DNA of 17,837 nt, from assembly GCA_030037515.1 (NCBI GenBank), contig JASHRE010000490.1:1-17837 (forward strand), in the 5' to 3' direction. Numbering within the stretch: position 1 is the first letter of the stretch; every line of letters begins with the position of its first letter. This DNA comes from Candidatus Sulfotelmatobacter sp. GTDB lineage: Bacteria; Acidobacteriota; Terriglobia; Terriglobales; Acidobacteriaceae. This document shows, in pieces, positions 1-7,603 of the stretch. Below the pieces are notes generated by a model that was not told where the DNA came from, did not search any database, and saw only the letters and a program-made list of their open reading frames with translations. The position numbers were made by a program, and so were the translations under genes.

Positions 1-2
1 TA

Positions 3-356
3 TCTGACTGGGATTTCGACTCGCTATTCACGGTCGACAAGCCGGTCATCTTCAATTTTCACGGCTATCCACAGCTGATACATCATCTGACCTATCGCCG
101 CACGAATCACGACAACATTCATGTTCGCGGCTACAAGGAGAAAGGCAGTATCAGTACTCCGCTCGAGTTGGCTATCGACAACAACATTGACCGATTCAGC
201 CTGGCCATGGATGTCGTTAACCGGGTGCCGAGACTCCAAAACACCGGCGGTCATGCCAAGGAGAGATTCCTGAATCAGCAGATCGAATGCCGTAACTATG
301 CGCGTCAGTTCGGCATCGATAAACCGGAAGCCGCCGACTGGACCTGGCCGTATTAA
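3..356 (+). CDS. xfp: Phosphoketolase, C-terminal fragment (5' end outside window)
   Basis: Open from the window edge to TAA, giving 117 residues of the C-terminal domain of a xylulose-5-phosphate/fructose-6-phosphate phosphoketolase. These thiamine-diphosphate enzymes cleave sugar phosphates with inorganic phosphate to acetyl phosphate plus an aldose phosphate. Family hallmarks are visible: the FNFHGYPQLIHHLTYRR block, the RGYKEKGSISTPLELA block, the DRFSLAMDVVNRVP block, and the terminal GIDKPEAADWTWPY, which ends at the usual family C-terminus. The catalytic N-terminal and middle domains lie outside the window, so activity cannot be judged. The next gene starts 125 bp downstream and has its own candidate promoter, so it is probably not co-transcribed. 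Confidence 0.95.
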   Translation, partial: SDWDFDSLFTVDKPVIFNFHGYPQLIHHLTYRRTNHDNIHVRGYKEKGSISTPLELAIDNNIDRFSLAMDVVNRVPRLQNTGGHAKERFLNQQIECRNYARQFGIDKPEAADWTWPY

Positions 357-378
357 CTGCCTGAAACGGGTGCCGCAT

Positions 379-399
379 GGGTTTTTTCGCGCAAAACCC
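379..399 (+). terminator. Possible hairpin terminator after the phosphoketolase gene
   Basis: GGGTTTT and AAAACCC form a perfect 7-bp stem around TTCGCGC, 22 bp after the phosphoketolase stop. There is no T-run after the stem (CGGGAAC follows), so it is not a canonical Rho-independent terminator. Confidence 0.3.
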
Positions 400-448
400 C
401 GGGAACTCCGCTCCAACCTGAGCTGCTGAAAACAGTCCTTAAAAAGTT

Positions 449-477
449 TGTAAGAATCCCTGCTGTCCGCCGTCTTT
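449..477 (+). promoter_or_regulatory. Candidate ECF-sigma promoter before the sigma factor gene
   Basis: TGTAAG (449-454), 16 bp, then CGTCTT (471-476) resembles the -35/-10 layout of ECF sigma promoters, whose -10 is commonly CGTC-like. It lies directly upstream of the ECF sigma gene, which fits the autoregulation common in this class. Transcription would begin about at the ATG (482), giving a leaderless or nearly leaderless message. This matches the lack of a good Shine-Dalgarno there. A second, weaker candidate is GGAACT (402-407) with TGCTGAA at 424-430. Confidence 0.45.
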
Positions 478-481
478 AGGT

Positions 482-1033
482 ATGCAATCCCGCGACAGGA
501 GGCGTACCCTGCCAAGCGTATTGAGAGAGGAAGAACCGGCAATCGCGATTCCGCGTGAACTCGAACAAGCGTTTCGCGCCCATCACGGCCTTGTGTTTCG
601 CACGGCCTACCGCATCACGGGCAACGCATTCGACGCCGAAGACGTTCTCCAAACCGTCTTCCTGCGGCTGCTGCGCAAGCCGGCGCAGTTTGACGCGATG
701 GACAACCTAGAAAGCTATCTGCGCCGCGCGGCGATCAACGCCGCTCTCGACATCACCCGGGCCCGGCAGTCCACTCATTGGGTTGAGATGCCCGACCTGC
801 CGGCGCGCTCTGCTCACGACGATGCCGAATTGCGCCGCGCGCTGGCTCATGCGTTGGCACAACTCAAGCCGCGTCCCGCAGAAATCTTCGCATTGCGCTT
901 CCTGGAGGGCCTGAGCAATCCCGAGATTGCCAAGATGCTCGGCCTGTCTCAAGTCCTGGTTGCAGTCATTGTGCATCGCACGCGGCAACAGCTTCAGAAG
1001 GAGCTGCGACTCTATTTAGGAGACCGGTCATGA
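482..1033 (+). CDS. ECF-family RNA polymerase sigma factor
   Basis: 183 aa, the usual length of a minimal two-domain sigma-70 factor. Sigma region 2 spans about residues 28-95 (FRAHHGLVFRTAYRITG, then DAEDVLQTVFLRLLRKP, then ESYLRRAAINAALD). Sigma region 4 spans about 120-178 with a helix-turn-helix (LSNPEIAKMLGLSQ, VIVHRTRQQLQKEL). It should direct RNA polymerase to a small regulon. Its TGA overlaps the ATG of the next gene (ATGA), a membrane protein with an anti-sigma zinc finger, the expected partner. The ATG at 482 has no clear ribosome binding site and sits at a candidate ECF promoter. An in-frame TTG at 521 is the alternative, but the AGGAGG before it is 18 bp away. Confidence 0.93.
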   Translation: MQSRDRRRTLPSVLREEEPAIAIPRELEQAFRAHHGLVFRTAYRITGNAFDAEDVLQTVFLRLLRKPAQFDAMDNLESYLRRAAINAALDITRARQSTHWVEMPDLPARSAHDDAELRRALAHALAQLKPRPAEIFALRFLEGLSNPEIAKMLGLSQVLVAVIVHRTRQQLQKELRLYLGDRS

Positions 1034-3663
1034 AGGACGATAAATTGGAGAGCCTGCTGTCGAAAATTCGAAGTGAACACATCGACGACAAGATGGTCGG
1101 ACAGGCAGGCGAGCGCGTCTGGAAATCAATTGCCGGGACGCCCGCCGCCGATCTGGGGGCGCACACGCTGCGCAACTGCGATGACTTTCAGCACCTGATT
1201 CCCGCATATCTGACCAAGCAACTGGCTCCCGCGCGTGCCTTGCTGTTTGAAGACCATGTGCATGCATGTGTTGCTTGCCGCCACGCCCTGGGGCGCGCGA
1301 AAGAAGGAGAACCGCAGCGGGTTTGGCAATTCGAACCGAAGCGTGGCACCGGCCGGCTCGCCTTGCGGTTTGCTCTGGGAGTGGCTGCCGTGGCCGCTGT
1401 CACGTTCGCGGTGCTTTCATGGCGACAGGGATTTCTGCCCGGCCAGCATCCCATCCGCGGCGCGGTTCAGTCCATCGAGGGTTCCCTCTACGCCTTAAAT
1501 GGCGCGGAAGCTCGCTTGATCCCGGCTGGCTATGAAATCAGAAACGGCGAGGAAGTCCGTACCACGAAGGGGTCGAGCGCCATGGTTCGGCTGCTGGATG
1601 GATCGCTCGTCGAAATGAGCGAACGCTCGGATCTGTCACTCTCCCGCGGTTGGAAGGGCACCACGATCCGCCTCGATCAGGGCCGGGTGATCGTGCAGGC
1701 CGCCAAACAGAAGACGGGTCACTTATTCGTCGCAACCGACGATGGGCTGGTTTCTGTTAAAGGAACGATTCTTTCCCTAAACCGTGGAACCAAGGGCTCG
1801 CGCGTGGCTGTGATTGAAGGAGTCGTGAAAGTCGATTACGGCGACACCACCACGGAATTGCAGGCGGGACAGGAAGCGACTTCGAACCCGGCCGTAGCCA
1901 AGGTCCCCATCCAGAATGACATCGCGTGGAGCCGGAATGCTGCGAAATATCTTGCCCTGCTGGGTGATTTTGCGATCCTGCAGAAACAGTTTGCCGCGAT
2001 TCCGAGCCCGGGATTGCGTTATAGCTCCGATCTTCTGTCCTATCTTCCGGAAAACACGATCCTTTATGCCGCCATTCCGAATCTGACCAACACCCTGGGA
2101 GAAGCCAGCCGCTTGTTCGAAGACCGTCTGCAGCAGAGTCCCGAACTGCGCAACTGGTGGGCGCAGCAGCAGAAAGGAAACGGCCCCAAGCTTCAGGACA
2201 CGCTGAATCAGTTCAAGACGTTCAGCAGCTATCTGGGAGATGAGATTGCATTCGCGGTGTCCAAATCAGGAGCCGACTATGGCGCCGTGGTTGTGCTGGC
2301 ACGAGTCCGTCAGGATGGGCTCGAGGATTTTCTGCAAAAAGAGAATCGAAAGCTTGGTTCCGATCGGTCGCAGACCGCACTGCAGGTGGTTCATAATCCG
2401 TGGGCGATCACTGCCGCTGCCGGACATCCGCTTTTCGTCTATCTGAACCAAGGCCTGGTGATCGCCAGTGTTGACGTCGCTGAGCTGCAGCGGACGGCCC
2501 AACGTGTGCAGCAAGGCACGGGCGGCTTTGTGGGCACCCCATTTTATCAGCAGATCGCGAATTCCTATGAGCAGGGCGTGGAGTGGCTATTTTGCGCGGA
2601 CATGGAACAAATCGTCGCGCACAACGTACAAGTCAACAACGGCCATGAGTTGCCGCCGGGGGTTGGCGATGTTCGATATCTCACGATGGAACATCGTGAC
2701 CTTGCCGGCAAGACCGAAAGTCATGCCAATCTGACTTTCGCTTCCGAACGGCAAGGAGTCGCGTCGTGGCTGGCCGCTCCGGCCGCGATGGGCTCGCTCG
2801 AATTCGTTTCACCGGACGCGAGCGTGGTGACATCGGCCGTGATCAAGAATCCGAGAAGCATCATGGAAGAGATTTTTCAGATGATCGGCAGCAGCGACTC
2901 GAATTTTGATCAGGAGCTGAACGATTTCGAGACCAGGAGCGGTGTGAACGTGCGGAACGACATCGCAGCTCCGCTCGGCGGTGAAGTGACGATGGCTTTC
3001 GATGGGCCGATGATTCCGACGCCGCGCTGGAAGCTGATCTTCGAGGTCTATGATCCCAACACGCTGCAATCGACAATCGCGAAGCTCGTGGAGTCGTTCA
3101 ATCGCGAGGGCAACCGCCAGGGAAACTCGCTGCAGCTAAGCCAGCAACAGATTGGTTCGCAAATCTATTACAGCATCAGCAACACCAAGGCAAACAGCGC
3201 GAACCAATCAGGTTCCGACATCTACTACACCTTTGTGGATGGCTATCTCATCGCTGCCCCGGATATGGGCACCATCACGCAGGCAATCCAGACGCGTGAG
3301 TCCGGGAACACGCTAACGCATTCCTCTACATTCCAGGCTTTGTTGCCGACCGACGGATACACAAACTTTTCGGGTATTTTCTATCACAACATCGGCCCGG
3401 TGGTCGGTCCGGTGGCGCAGCAACTCAGATCAAGTGGAGTGCTGACGGCACAACAGCGGCAAGCCGTCGATGCGCTTGTCGCCAACTCGGCGCCAGGAAT
3501 GATTTACGCCTATGGCGAGCCGGACCAGATCGTGGTCGCCAGTAATACCGGGTTCATGGGCTTCGATCTGGGCACGCTGTTGACCATGGGGCATAATGGG
3601 CCATTCCTGCCCCAGATGTTTCTGGGAAGCACGATCCACGCCACAAGTTCGCCAACTCAGTGA
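1030..3663 (+). CDS. Membrane anti-sigma factor with FecR domain and large DUF3352-like periplasmic region
   Basis: 877 aa. Residues about 45-90 form a zinc-finger anti-sigma domain, with NCDDFQHLIPAYL followed by the metal-binding pattern H76-x-H78-x-C80-x-x-C83. One membrane helix follows at about 111-130 (FALGVAAVAAVTFAVLSW). Residues about 144-280 are a FecR domain (GSLYALNG, AMVRLLDGSLVEMSERSDL, IRLDQGRVIVQAA, VSVKGTILSLNRG). From about 338 (YLPENTILYAAIPNL) to the end are about 540 residues resembling DUF3352-type extracytoplasmic proteins. The predicted layout is N-terminus in the cytoplasm holding the sigma factor, C-terminus outside the membrane sensing a signal. Start ATG overlaps the sigma stop, and the stop overlaps the GTG of the ABC ATPase. 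Anti-sigma and FecR calls are firm; the C-terminal family call is tentative. Confidence 0.88.
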   Translation: MKDDKLESLLSKIRSEHIDDKMVGQAGERVWKSIAGTPAADLGAHTLRNCDDFQHLIPAYLTKQLAPARALLFEDHVHACVACRHALGRAKEGEPQRVWQFEPKRGTGRLALRFALGVAAVAAVTFAVLSWRQGFLPGQHPIRGAVQSIEGSLYALNGAEARLIPAGYEIRNGEEVRTTKGSSAMVRLLDGSLVEMSERSDLSLSRGWKGTTIRLDQGRVIVQAAKQKTGHLFVATDDGLVSVKGTILSLNRGTKGSRVAVIEGVVKVDYGDTTTELQAGQEATSNPAVAKVPIQNDIAWSRNAAKYLALLGDFAILQKQFAAIPSPGLRYSSDLLSYLPENTILYAAIPNLTNTLGEASRLFEDRLQQSPELRNWWAQQQKGNGPKLQDTLNQFKTFSSYLGDEIAFAVSKSGADYGAVVVLARVRQDGLEDFLQKENRKLGSDRSQTALQVVHNPWAITAAAGHPLFVYLNQGLVIASVDVAELQRTAQRVQQGTGGFVGTPFYQQIANSYEQGVEWLFCADMEQIVAHNVQVNNGHELPPGVGDVRYLTMEHRDLAGKTESHANLTFASERQGVASWLAAPAAMGSLEFVSPDASVVTSAVIKNPRSIMEEIFQMIGSSDSNFDQELNDFETRSGVNVRNDIAAPLGGEVTMAFDGPMIPTPRWKLIFEVYDPNTLQSTIAKLVESFNREGNRQGNSLQLSQQQIGSQIYYSISNTKANSANQSGSDIYYTFVDGYLIAAPDMGTITQAIQTRESGNTLTHSSTFQALLPTDGYTNFSGIFYHNIGPVVGPVAQQLRSSGVLTAQQRQAVDALVANSAPGMIYAYGEPDQIVVASNTGFMGFDLGTLLTMGHNGPFLPQMFLGSTIHATSSPTQ

Positions 3664-4637
3664 GCACGACGGCACAACCCGGAGCCGAAGAGGGCGTGAT
3701 AAAACGCACGCCGCCTGCTGCTCCGGTTGCTCCCATCATTCAACTGCAAGGACTGTCGGTCCGCTTTGGCAAGCTCGACATCCTGCGCAGTCTCACCGCC
3801 GAATTGCGTGGGCGCTCGATCGGATTGCTGGGCCCGAATGGCGCCGGTAAATCAACCCTGATCAACACCCTTCTCGGCTTCTGCCAACCCTCCGCAGGGG
3901 GCGCGTGTGTGTTCGGCCGCGACATCAGAACTGACACGCGCGGCATTCGGGGCATGGTCGGCTACATGCCGGAAAACGACGCGTTCATTTCCAAAATGAG
4001 CGCGGTCTCGTTCGTACAGATGATGGGCGAACTTTCGGGATTGCCGCCAAGCGTTGCCCTGGAGCGGGCGCACGAAGCGCTGTTTTACGTTGGGTTGGCC
4101 GAAGCCCGCTATCGCCAGCTCGGAACCTATTCCCTCGGCATGAGGCAGTTGGCGAAACTGGCGCAAGCCATTGTGCACGGCCCGAAGCTGCTGATCCTCG
4201 ACGAGCCGACCAACGGCCTCGATCCTTCCGCGCGCCAGCGCATGATCCGCATGATTCGCGAGATTCGCGACACTGGCGAGATGCGGATTCTCATGTCTTC
4301 GCACTTGCTCCGCGACGTGGAAGACACCTGCGAGGAGGTGCTCATTTTGAAGAAGGGGCGGATTGCCCATTATTCCGATTTGAACGAAGAGCGCCGCGCG
4401 AATCGGAGATTTCTCGAACTGGAGACTTACGGCGCAAATGGCGATTTCACCGAGGCGATCGAGCGGCTAGGCTGCGAGTGTGCGGTGACGGCGAATCGAA
4501 TCAAAGTCGTTCTTGCCGAGGGAATCGAGACGCGCGATGTGTTTCGTTTGGCTGCGGAACGGCAGGTCCGCATCCGACGGCTGAATTTCCGCCGTGACAC
4601 GCTGGAAGACATTTTCCTGAAAGCGATGGACGTTTAA
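3660..4637 (+). CDS. ABC transporter ATP-binding protein (ABC-2 type export), first copy
   Basis: 325 aa. All nucleotide-binding motifs are intact: Walker A GPNGAGKS at 58-65, signature YSLGMRQ at 157-163, Walker B LLILDEP at 177-183, followed by TNGLDP, and the H-loop histidine H215 in SSHLL. About 95 residues after the core form the accessory C-terminal domain seen in ABC-2 exporter ATPases. It should energise the permease encoded next. The GTG start overlaps the previous stop (GTGA), indicating translational coupling. A proline/alanine-rich leader of about 25 residues precedes the domain. The substrate is not readable from sequence. Confidence 0.95.
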   Translation: MSTTAQPGAEEGVIKRTPPAAPVAPIIQLQGLSVRFGKLDILRSLTAELRGRSIGLLGPNGAGKSTLINTLLGFCQPSAGGACVFGRDIRTDTRGIRGMVGYMPENDAFISKMSAVSFVQMMGELSGLPPSVALERAHEALFYVGLAEARYRQLGTYSLGMRQLAKLAQAIVHGPKLLILDEPTNGLDPSARQRMIRMIREIRDTGEMRILMSSHLLRDVEDTCEEVLILKKGRIAHYSDLNEERRANRRFLELETYGANGDFTEAIERLGCECAVTANRIKVVLAEGIETRDVFRLAAERQVRIRRLNFRRDTLEDIFLKAMDV

Positions 4638-4682
4638 GCCAACCACCGAGAGCACTGAGCAGCCGAGAGTCGCGGAGGATTG

Positions 4683-5540
4683 ATGGCGGTTTACCGGCGC
4701 AGCTATAAGCCGTACACGGGAGTGCTGACCGCAACCTGGTGGCGATGGCTCGTGTTATTCCGCTACTCCCGGCGCAATCTGTTTCGCTCCAAGGTGCAGA
4801 CGGTGCTGCTCACGATTTGCTTCTTCTATCCGCTGCTCTGCCTCGCTTTCATTTATCTCGCCCACAACGTCGGCTTCCTGGCACAAATCGGGGTTTCGGG
4901 AAACCTGATCTCCATCGACAACACATTTTTCTTTCGCTTTCTGTCCGCGCAAGGCGTCCTGGCGTTTCTGTTGACTGCGTTTGTCGGCCCGGGTTTGATT
5001 TCTCCCGATCTTGCCAATGGAGCGCTGCCGCTCTATTTCTGCCGTCCCTTCTCGCGAGCCGAATATCTGGCGGGAAAAAGCTCAGTGCTCGCCATCACTC
5101 TTTCGCAGATCACATGGATTCCCGGCCTGATCCTGTTCGCGGTCCAGGCCGGTTTCGCCGGTCCGCGCTGGGCGTGGAACCATTTGTGGGTCGCGGGCAG
5201 CCTCATTCTGGGTTCGCTGATCTGGATCGCAATCCTCTCTCTGCTGGCGATGGCGCTTTCCGCATGGGTCAAATGGCGAATCGTAGCGGGCGCATTGCTG
5301 CTCGCTGTGATGTTCTTCGGCGCAGGCTTCGGACAGGCGATCAACGCAGTCCTGCGAACCCAGACCGGCTACTTCTTGAATCTCGCCTACTTGATGACGG
5401 AGGTCTGGAGCAACTTGTTTGGGATCGATTCCGAGCACGGGATTTCGGTCGCCGACGCTTGGATCGCGCTGCTGCTCTATTGCGGGATTTGTTTGTTCTT
5501 GCTGATGCGCAAGGTGCGCGCTTATGAGGTGATACGGTGA
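4683..5540 (+). CDS. ABC-2 type transporter permease, first copy
   Basis: 285 aa membrane protein with about six hydrophobic helices (VQTVLLTICFFYPLLCLAFIYLA; VLAFLLTAFVGPGLI; ITWIPGLILFAVQAGF; LILGSLIWIAILSLLAMAL; IVAGALLLAVMFFGAGFG; AWIALLLYCGICLFLLM). The motif GPGLISPDLANGALPLYFCRPFSRAEYLAGK is split here for length as GPGLISPDLANGALPL and YFCRPFSRAEYLAGK; it is typical of ABC-2 permeases, where an exposed acidic loop contacts the ATPase. GGAGG at 4674-4678 is 4 nt before ATG 4683 and decides that start over an upstream TTG at 4680. The 45-bp gap before it is the only real spacer in the operon. It pairs with the ATPase immediately upstream. Confidence 0.9.
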   Translation: MAVYRRSYKPYTGVLTATWWRWLVLFRYSRRNLFRSKVQTVLLTICFFYPLLCLAFIYLAHNVGFLAQIGVSGNLISIDNTFFFRFLSAQGVLAFLLTAFVGPGLISPDLANGALPLYFCRPFSRAEYLAGKSSVLAITLSQITWIPGLILFAVQAGFAGPRWAWNHLWVAGSLILGSLIWIAILSLLAMALSAWVKWRIVAGALLLAVMFFGAGFGQAINAVLRTQTGYFLNLAYLMTEVWSNLFGIDSEHGISVADAWIALLLYCGICLFLLMRKVRAYEVIR

Positions 5541-6475
5541 GCGACCGCATCGTGTTCGAAGACGTTTCGAAGTTTTATGGCGAGATTCTTGGCGTCAATC
5601 GCGTGAATCTGGCGATTCCACCCGGCATTACCAGTCTCGTCGGTCCCAACGGGTCGGGCAAGACCACGCTGATGAATCTGATGACCGGCCTGGTCCGGCC
5701 GAGCCGTGGAAAAATCCAGGTGCTCGGCTATCGAACGGATGATCCAGAAAACCTTTTCAAGCTGGTCGGCTATTCCACGCAGTTCGACTCTTCTCCCAAA
5801 GGGCTGACCGGATATCAATTTCTATATTTCTATTTGCAGCTCTCAGGGTGCGATTCCCGCACCGCCGAGCAGGCGGCATGGCGAGCGATTGAGCGAGTGA
5901 ATCTGGTTGCCGACGCCGGGCGGAATATCGCCGGCTACAGCAAAGGCATGCGGCAGAGAATCCGGCTGGCGCAGGCGCTGGCTCACGATCCGAAAGTGCT
6001 GGTGCTGGATGAACCGCTGAATGGGCTGGATCCGCTGGCTCGCTCCGAAATGATTGCGCTGTTTCGCGCGGCCGCGGAGCGCGGCTGTTACGTCATCATC
6101 TCCAGCCACATCCTTCATGAAGTTGACGTGATTTCCGATCAGGTAATTTTGCTCAGCAATGGATACGTCGTGGCGGAGGGCCAGATCCAGAATGTCCGCA
6201 GCGAGATTCAGGAGCATCCCACGCAGATTTTGATCCGATGCACGCGGCCCCGCGACCTGGCTGCGAAAATGATCGAGTCGGAACTGGCGAGCGAGGTGGT
6301 CATTCACAACGACAATCGCGGTCTGCTGCTGAAAACGAGAAGCGCGGATAACTTTTATCTGGCGTTGAATCGGCTCATTGTGAACGGCGTCGAGATTGAA
6401 TCCATCACTCCGGCCGATGATGACGTGCTTTCCGTTTACGAATACCTGATCGGCAACGAAGAGGTCGTGCGATGA
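5537..6475 (+). CDS. ABC transporter ATP-binding protein (ABC-2 type export), second copy
   Basis: 312 aa. Walker A GPNGSGKTT at 36-44, signature YSKGMRQ at 134-140, Walker B ending LVLDEP with D158-E159, then LNGLDP, and switch histidine H191 in ISSHIL. A C-terminal accessory domain of about 100 residues follows. GTG start overlaps the previous permease stop (GTGA), and its stop overlaps the ATG of the next permease (ATGA), so it is translationally locked between two permeases. It differs clearly in sequence from the first ATPase, so this is not a recent tandem duplication. The two pairs may form two transporters or one hetero-assembly; sequence alone does not decide. Confidence 0.95.
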   Translation: MSDRIVFEDVSKFYGEILGVNRVNLAIPPGITSLVGPNGSGKTTLMNLMTGLVRPSRGKIQVLGYRTDDPENLFKLVGYSTQFDSSPKGLTGYQFLYFYLQLSGCDSRTAEQAAWRAIERVNLVADAGRNIAGYSKGMRQRIRLAQALAHDPKVLVLDEPLNGLDPLARSEMIALFRAAAERGCYVIISSHILHEVDVISDQVILLSNGYVVAEGQIQNVRSEIQEHPTQILIRCTRPRDLAAKMIESELASEVVIHNDNRGLLLKTRSADNFYLALNRLIVNGVEIESITPADDDVLSVYEYLIGNEEVVR

Positions 6476-7572
6476 AGACCTTTTGGTGGAGACAGATCAA
6501 GGCCGTGGTTCGCCTCGAACTGAAGAAAACTTTCTTCGCGAAACGCGGACTCTGGATCTACCTGGTCGCGGCGCTGCCTGTTTTTCTGTTCATGGCCTAC
6601 GCCATGGCGGTTTCACGGGAACAAGGCCGCATGACTGAGATGGCCCACGAGGGCGGGAAAGAGCTCACTTACCAGGACCTGCTGGCCGTTAAGCCAGGCA
6701 TGACAAATGACGAAGTGGTCGCACTGCTGGGCAAACCAGACGTCCATTTTTACTGGACCGAGCATCGCCACACGAGCGCCCAGAGGATCGAGGATATTCT
6801 CCACGAGAAATACAACTACTCCGACGGACAGCACTCGCTCTACGTGGAATTCGTAAATGGAAAAGCGGAAACCGTGATGCTCGGAGAAGGCAGCAATCTA
6901 ATCCGAGATTCAATCGTGTTCGCCGGAGTTTTTCAGTTCTTTTTTCTGCGTCTTGGCCTCTTCTTCGGCTGCCTGGGAATTTTTATGAATCTGTTTCGCG
7001 GAGAGGTGCTCGACCGCAGCCTTCATTTCTACTTCTTAGCGCCGATCCGGCGCGAAGTCCTCATGCTGGGCAAATTTCTGGCCGGGCTCATCGCAACCTG
7101 CACCATTTTCGTCACCAGCGAAGTCCTGCAGACCACAGCTTTTCTGTGGGCGTATCGGCCGAGTGTGAGAAATCTTTACCTGTACCACAATCACGGTCTC
7201 GAACATGCCGCCGCCTACGTGGGCATCACCGTGCTCGCCTGCATCGGCTATGGAGCGTTCTTTCTGATCGCGGGAATGTTCTTTCGAAATCCCATCGCGC
7301 CGACGGCAGTGATTCTTATCTGGGAGGGCATCAATCCATTCTTGCCCGCCGTGCTCAAACAGTTCAGCGTCATTTACTATCTCAAGTCACTGTCTCCGGT
7401 CGACGTTCCTACTCCCCCGGGGATGCACCCGGTGCTCGCGCTTCTGATTTCGAACTCCAATCCGGTTTCCGCACCGGTGGCCGTTCTCGGCTTACTTACT
7501 GTGGCTCTAATCGCGCTGTGTGTGTCGAGTCTTCGGGTGCGGCGCATGGAGATCAATTACACGACGGAGTAG
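6472..7572 (+). CDS. ABC-2 type permease with a BamE/SmpA-like domain in its first outer loop
   Basis: 366 aa. A first helix at about 27-46 (GLWIYLVAALPVFLFMAYAM) is followed by a loop of about 100 residues, then at least five more helices (VFQFFFLRLGLFFGCLGIFM; FLAGLIATCTIFVTSEVLQT; YVGITVLACIGYGAFFLIAG; and a last one near 340-357). The loop holds LAVKPGMTNDEVVALLGKPD at residues 71-90 and YVEFVNGKAE near 124-133. This is the pattern of BamE/SmpA/OmlA lipoprotein domains, where GMTxxEVxxLLGxP begins the fold and a strand with a glycine turn ends it. The loop should face the periplasm. ATG start overlaps the ATPase stop (ATGA). Permease assignment is strong; the inserted-domain call rests on motif resemblance. 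Confidence 0.85.
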   Translation: MKTFWWRQIKAVVRLELKKTFFAKRGLWIYLVAALPVFLFMAYAMAVSREQGRMTEMAHEGGKELTYQDLLAVKPGMTNDEVVALLGKPDVHFYWTEHRHTSAQRIEDILHEKYNYSDGQHSLYVEFVNGKAETVMLGEGSNLIRDSIVFAGVFQFFFLRLGLFFGCLGIFMNLFRGEVLDRSLHFYFLAPIRREVLMLGKFLAGLIATCTIFVTSEVLQTTAFLWAYRPSVRNLYLYHNHGLEHAAAYVGITVLACIGYGAFFLIAGMFFRNPIAPTAVILIWEGINPFLPAVLKQFSVIYYLKSLSPVDVPTPPGMHPVLALLISNSNPVSAPVAVLGLLTVALIALCVSSLRVRRMEINYTTE

Positions 7573-7603
7573 CTGCGCGCAGGACAATTGCTGGTGGATC
7601 GGG

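Noticed and set aside
24..542. 172-codon minus frame at the left edge
   Set aside because: It is antisense to the phosphoketolase C-terminus, which is unmistakable, and runs over the sigma factor promoter.
4739..5527. 262-codon + frame overlapping the first permease
   Set aside because: Out of register with the membrane-protein frame; the Arg/Ser/Pro-rich product is typical of a shifted GC-rich gene.
3660..7572. Recent tandem duplication of an ATPase-permease pair
   Set aside because: The two ATPases differ widely outside the nucleotide-binding motifs, and the permeases differ in length and loop content.
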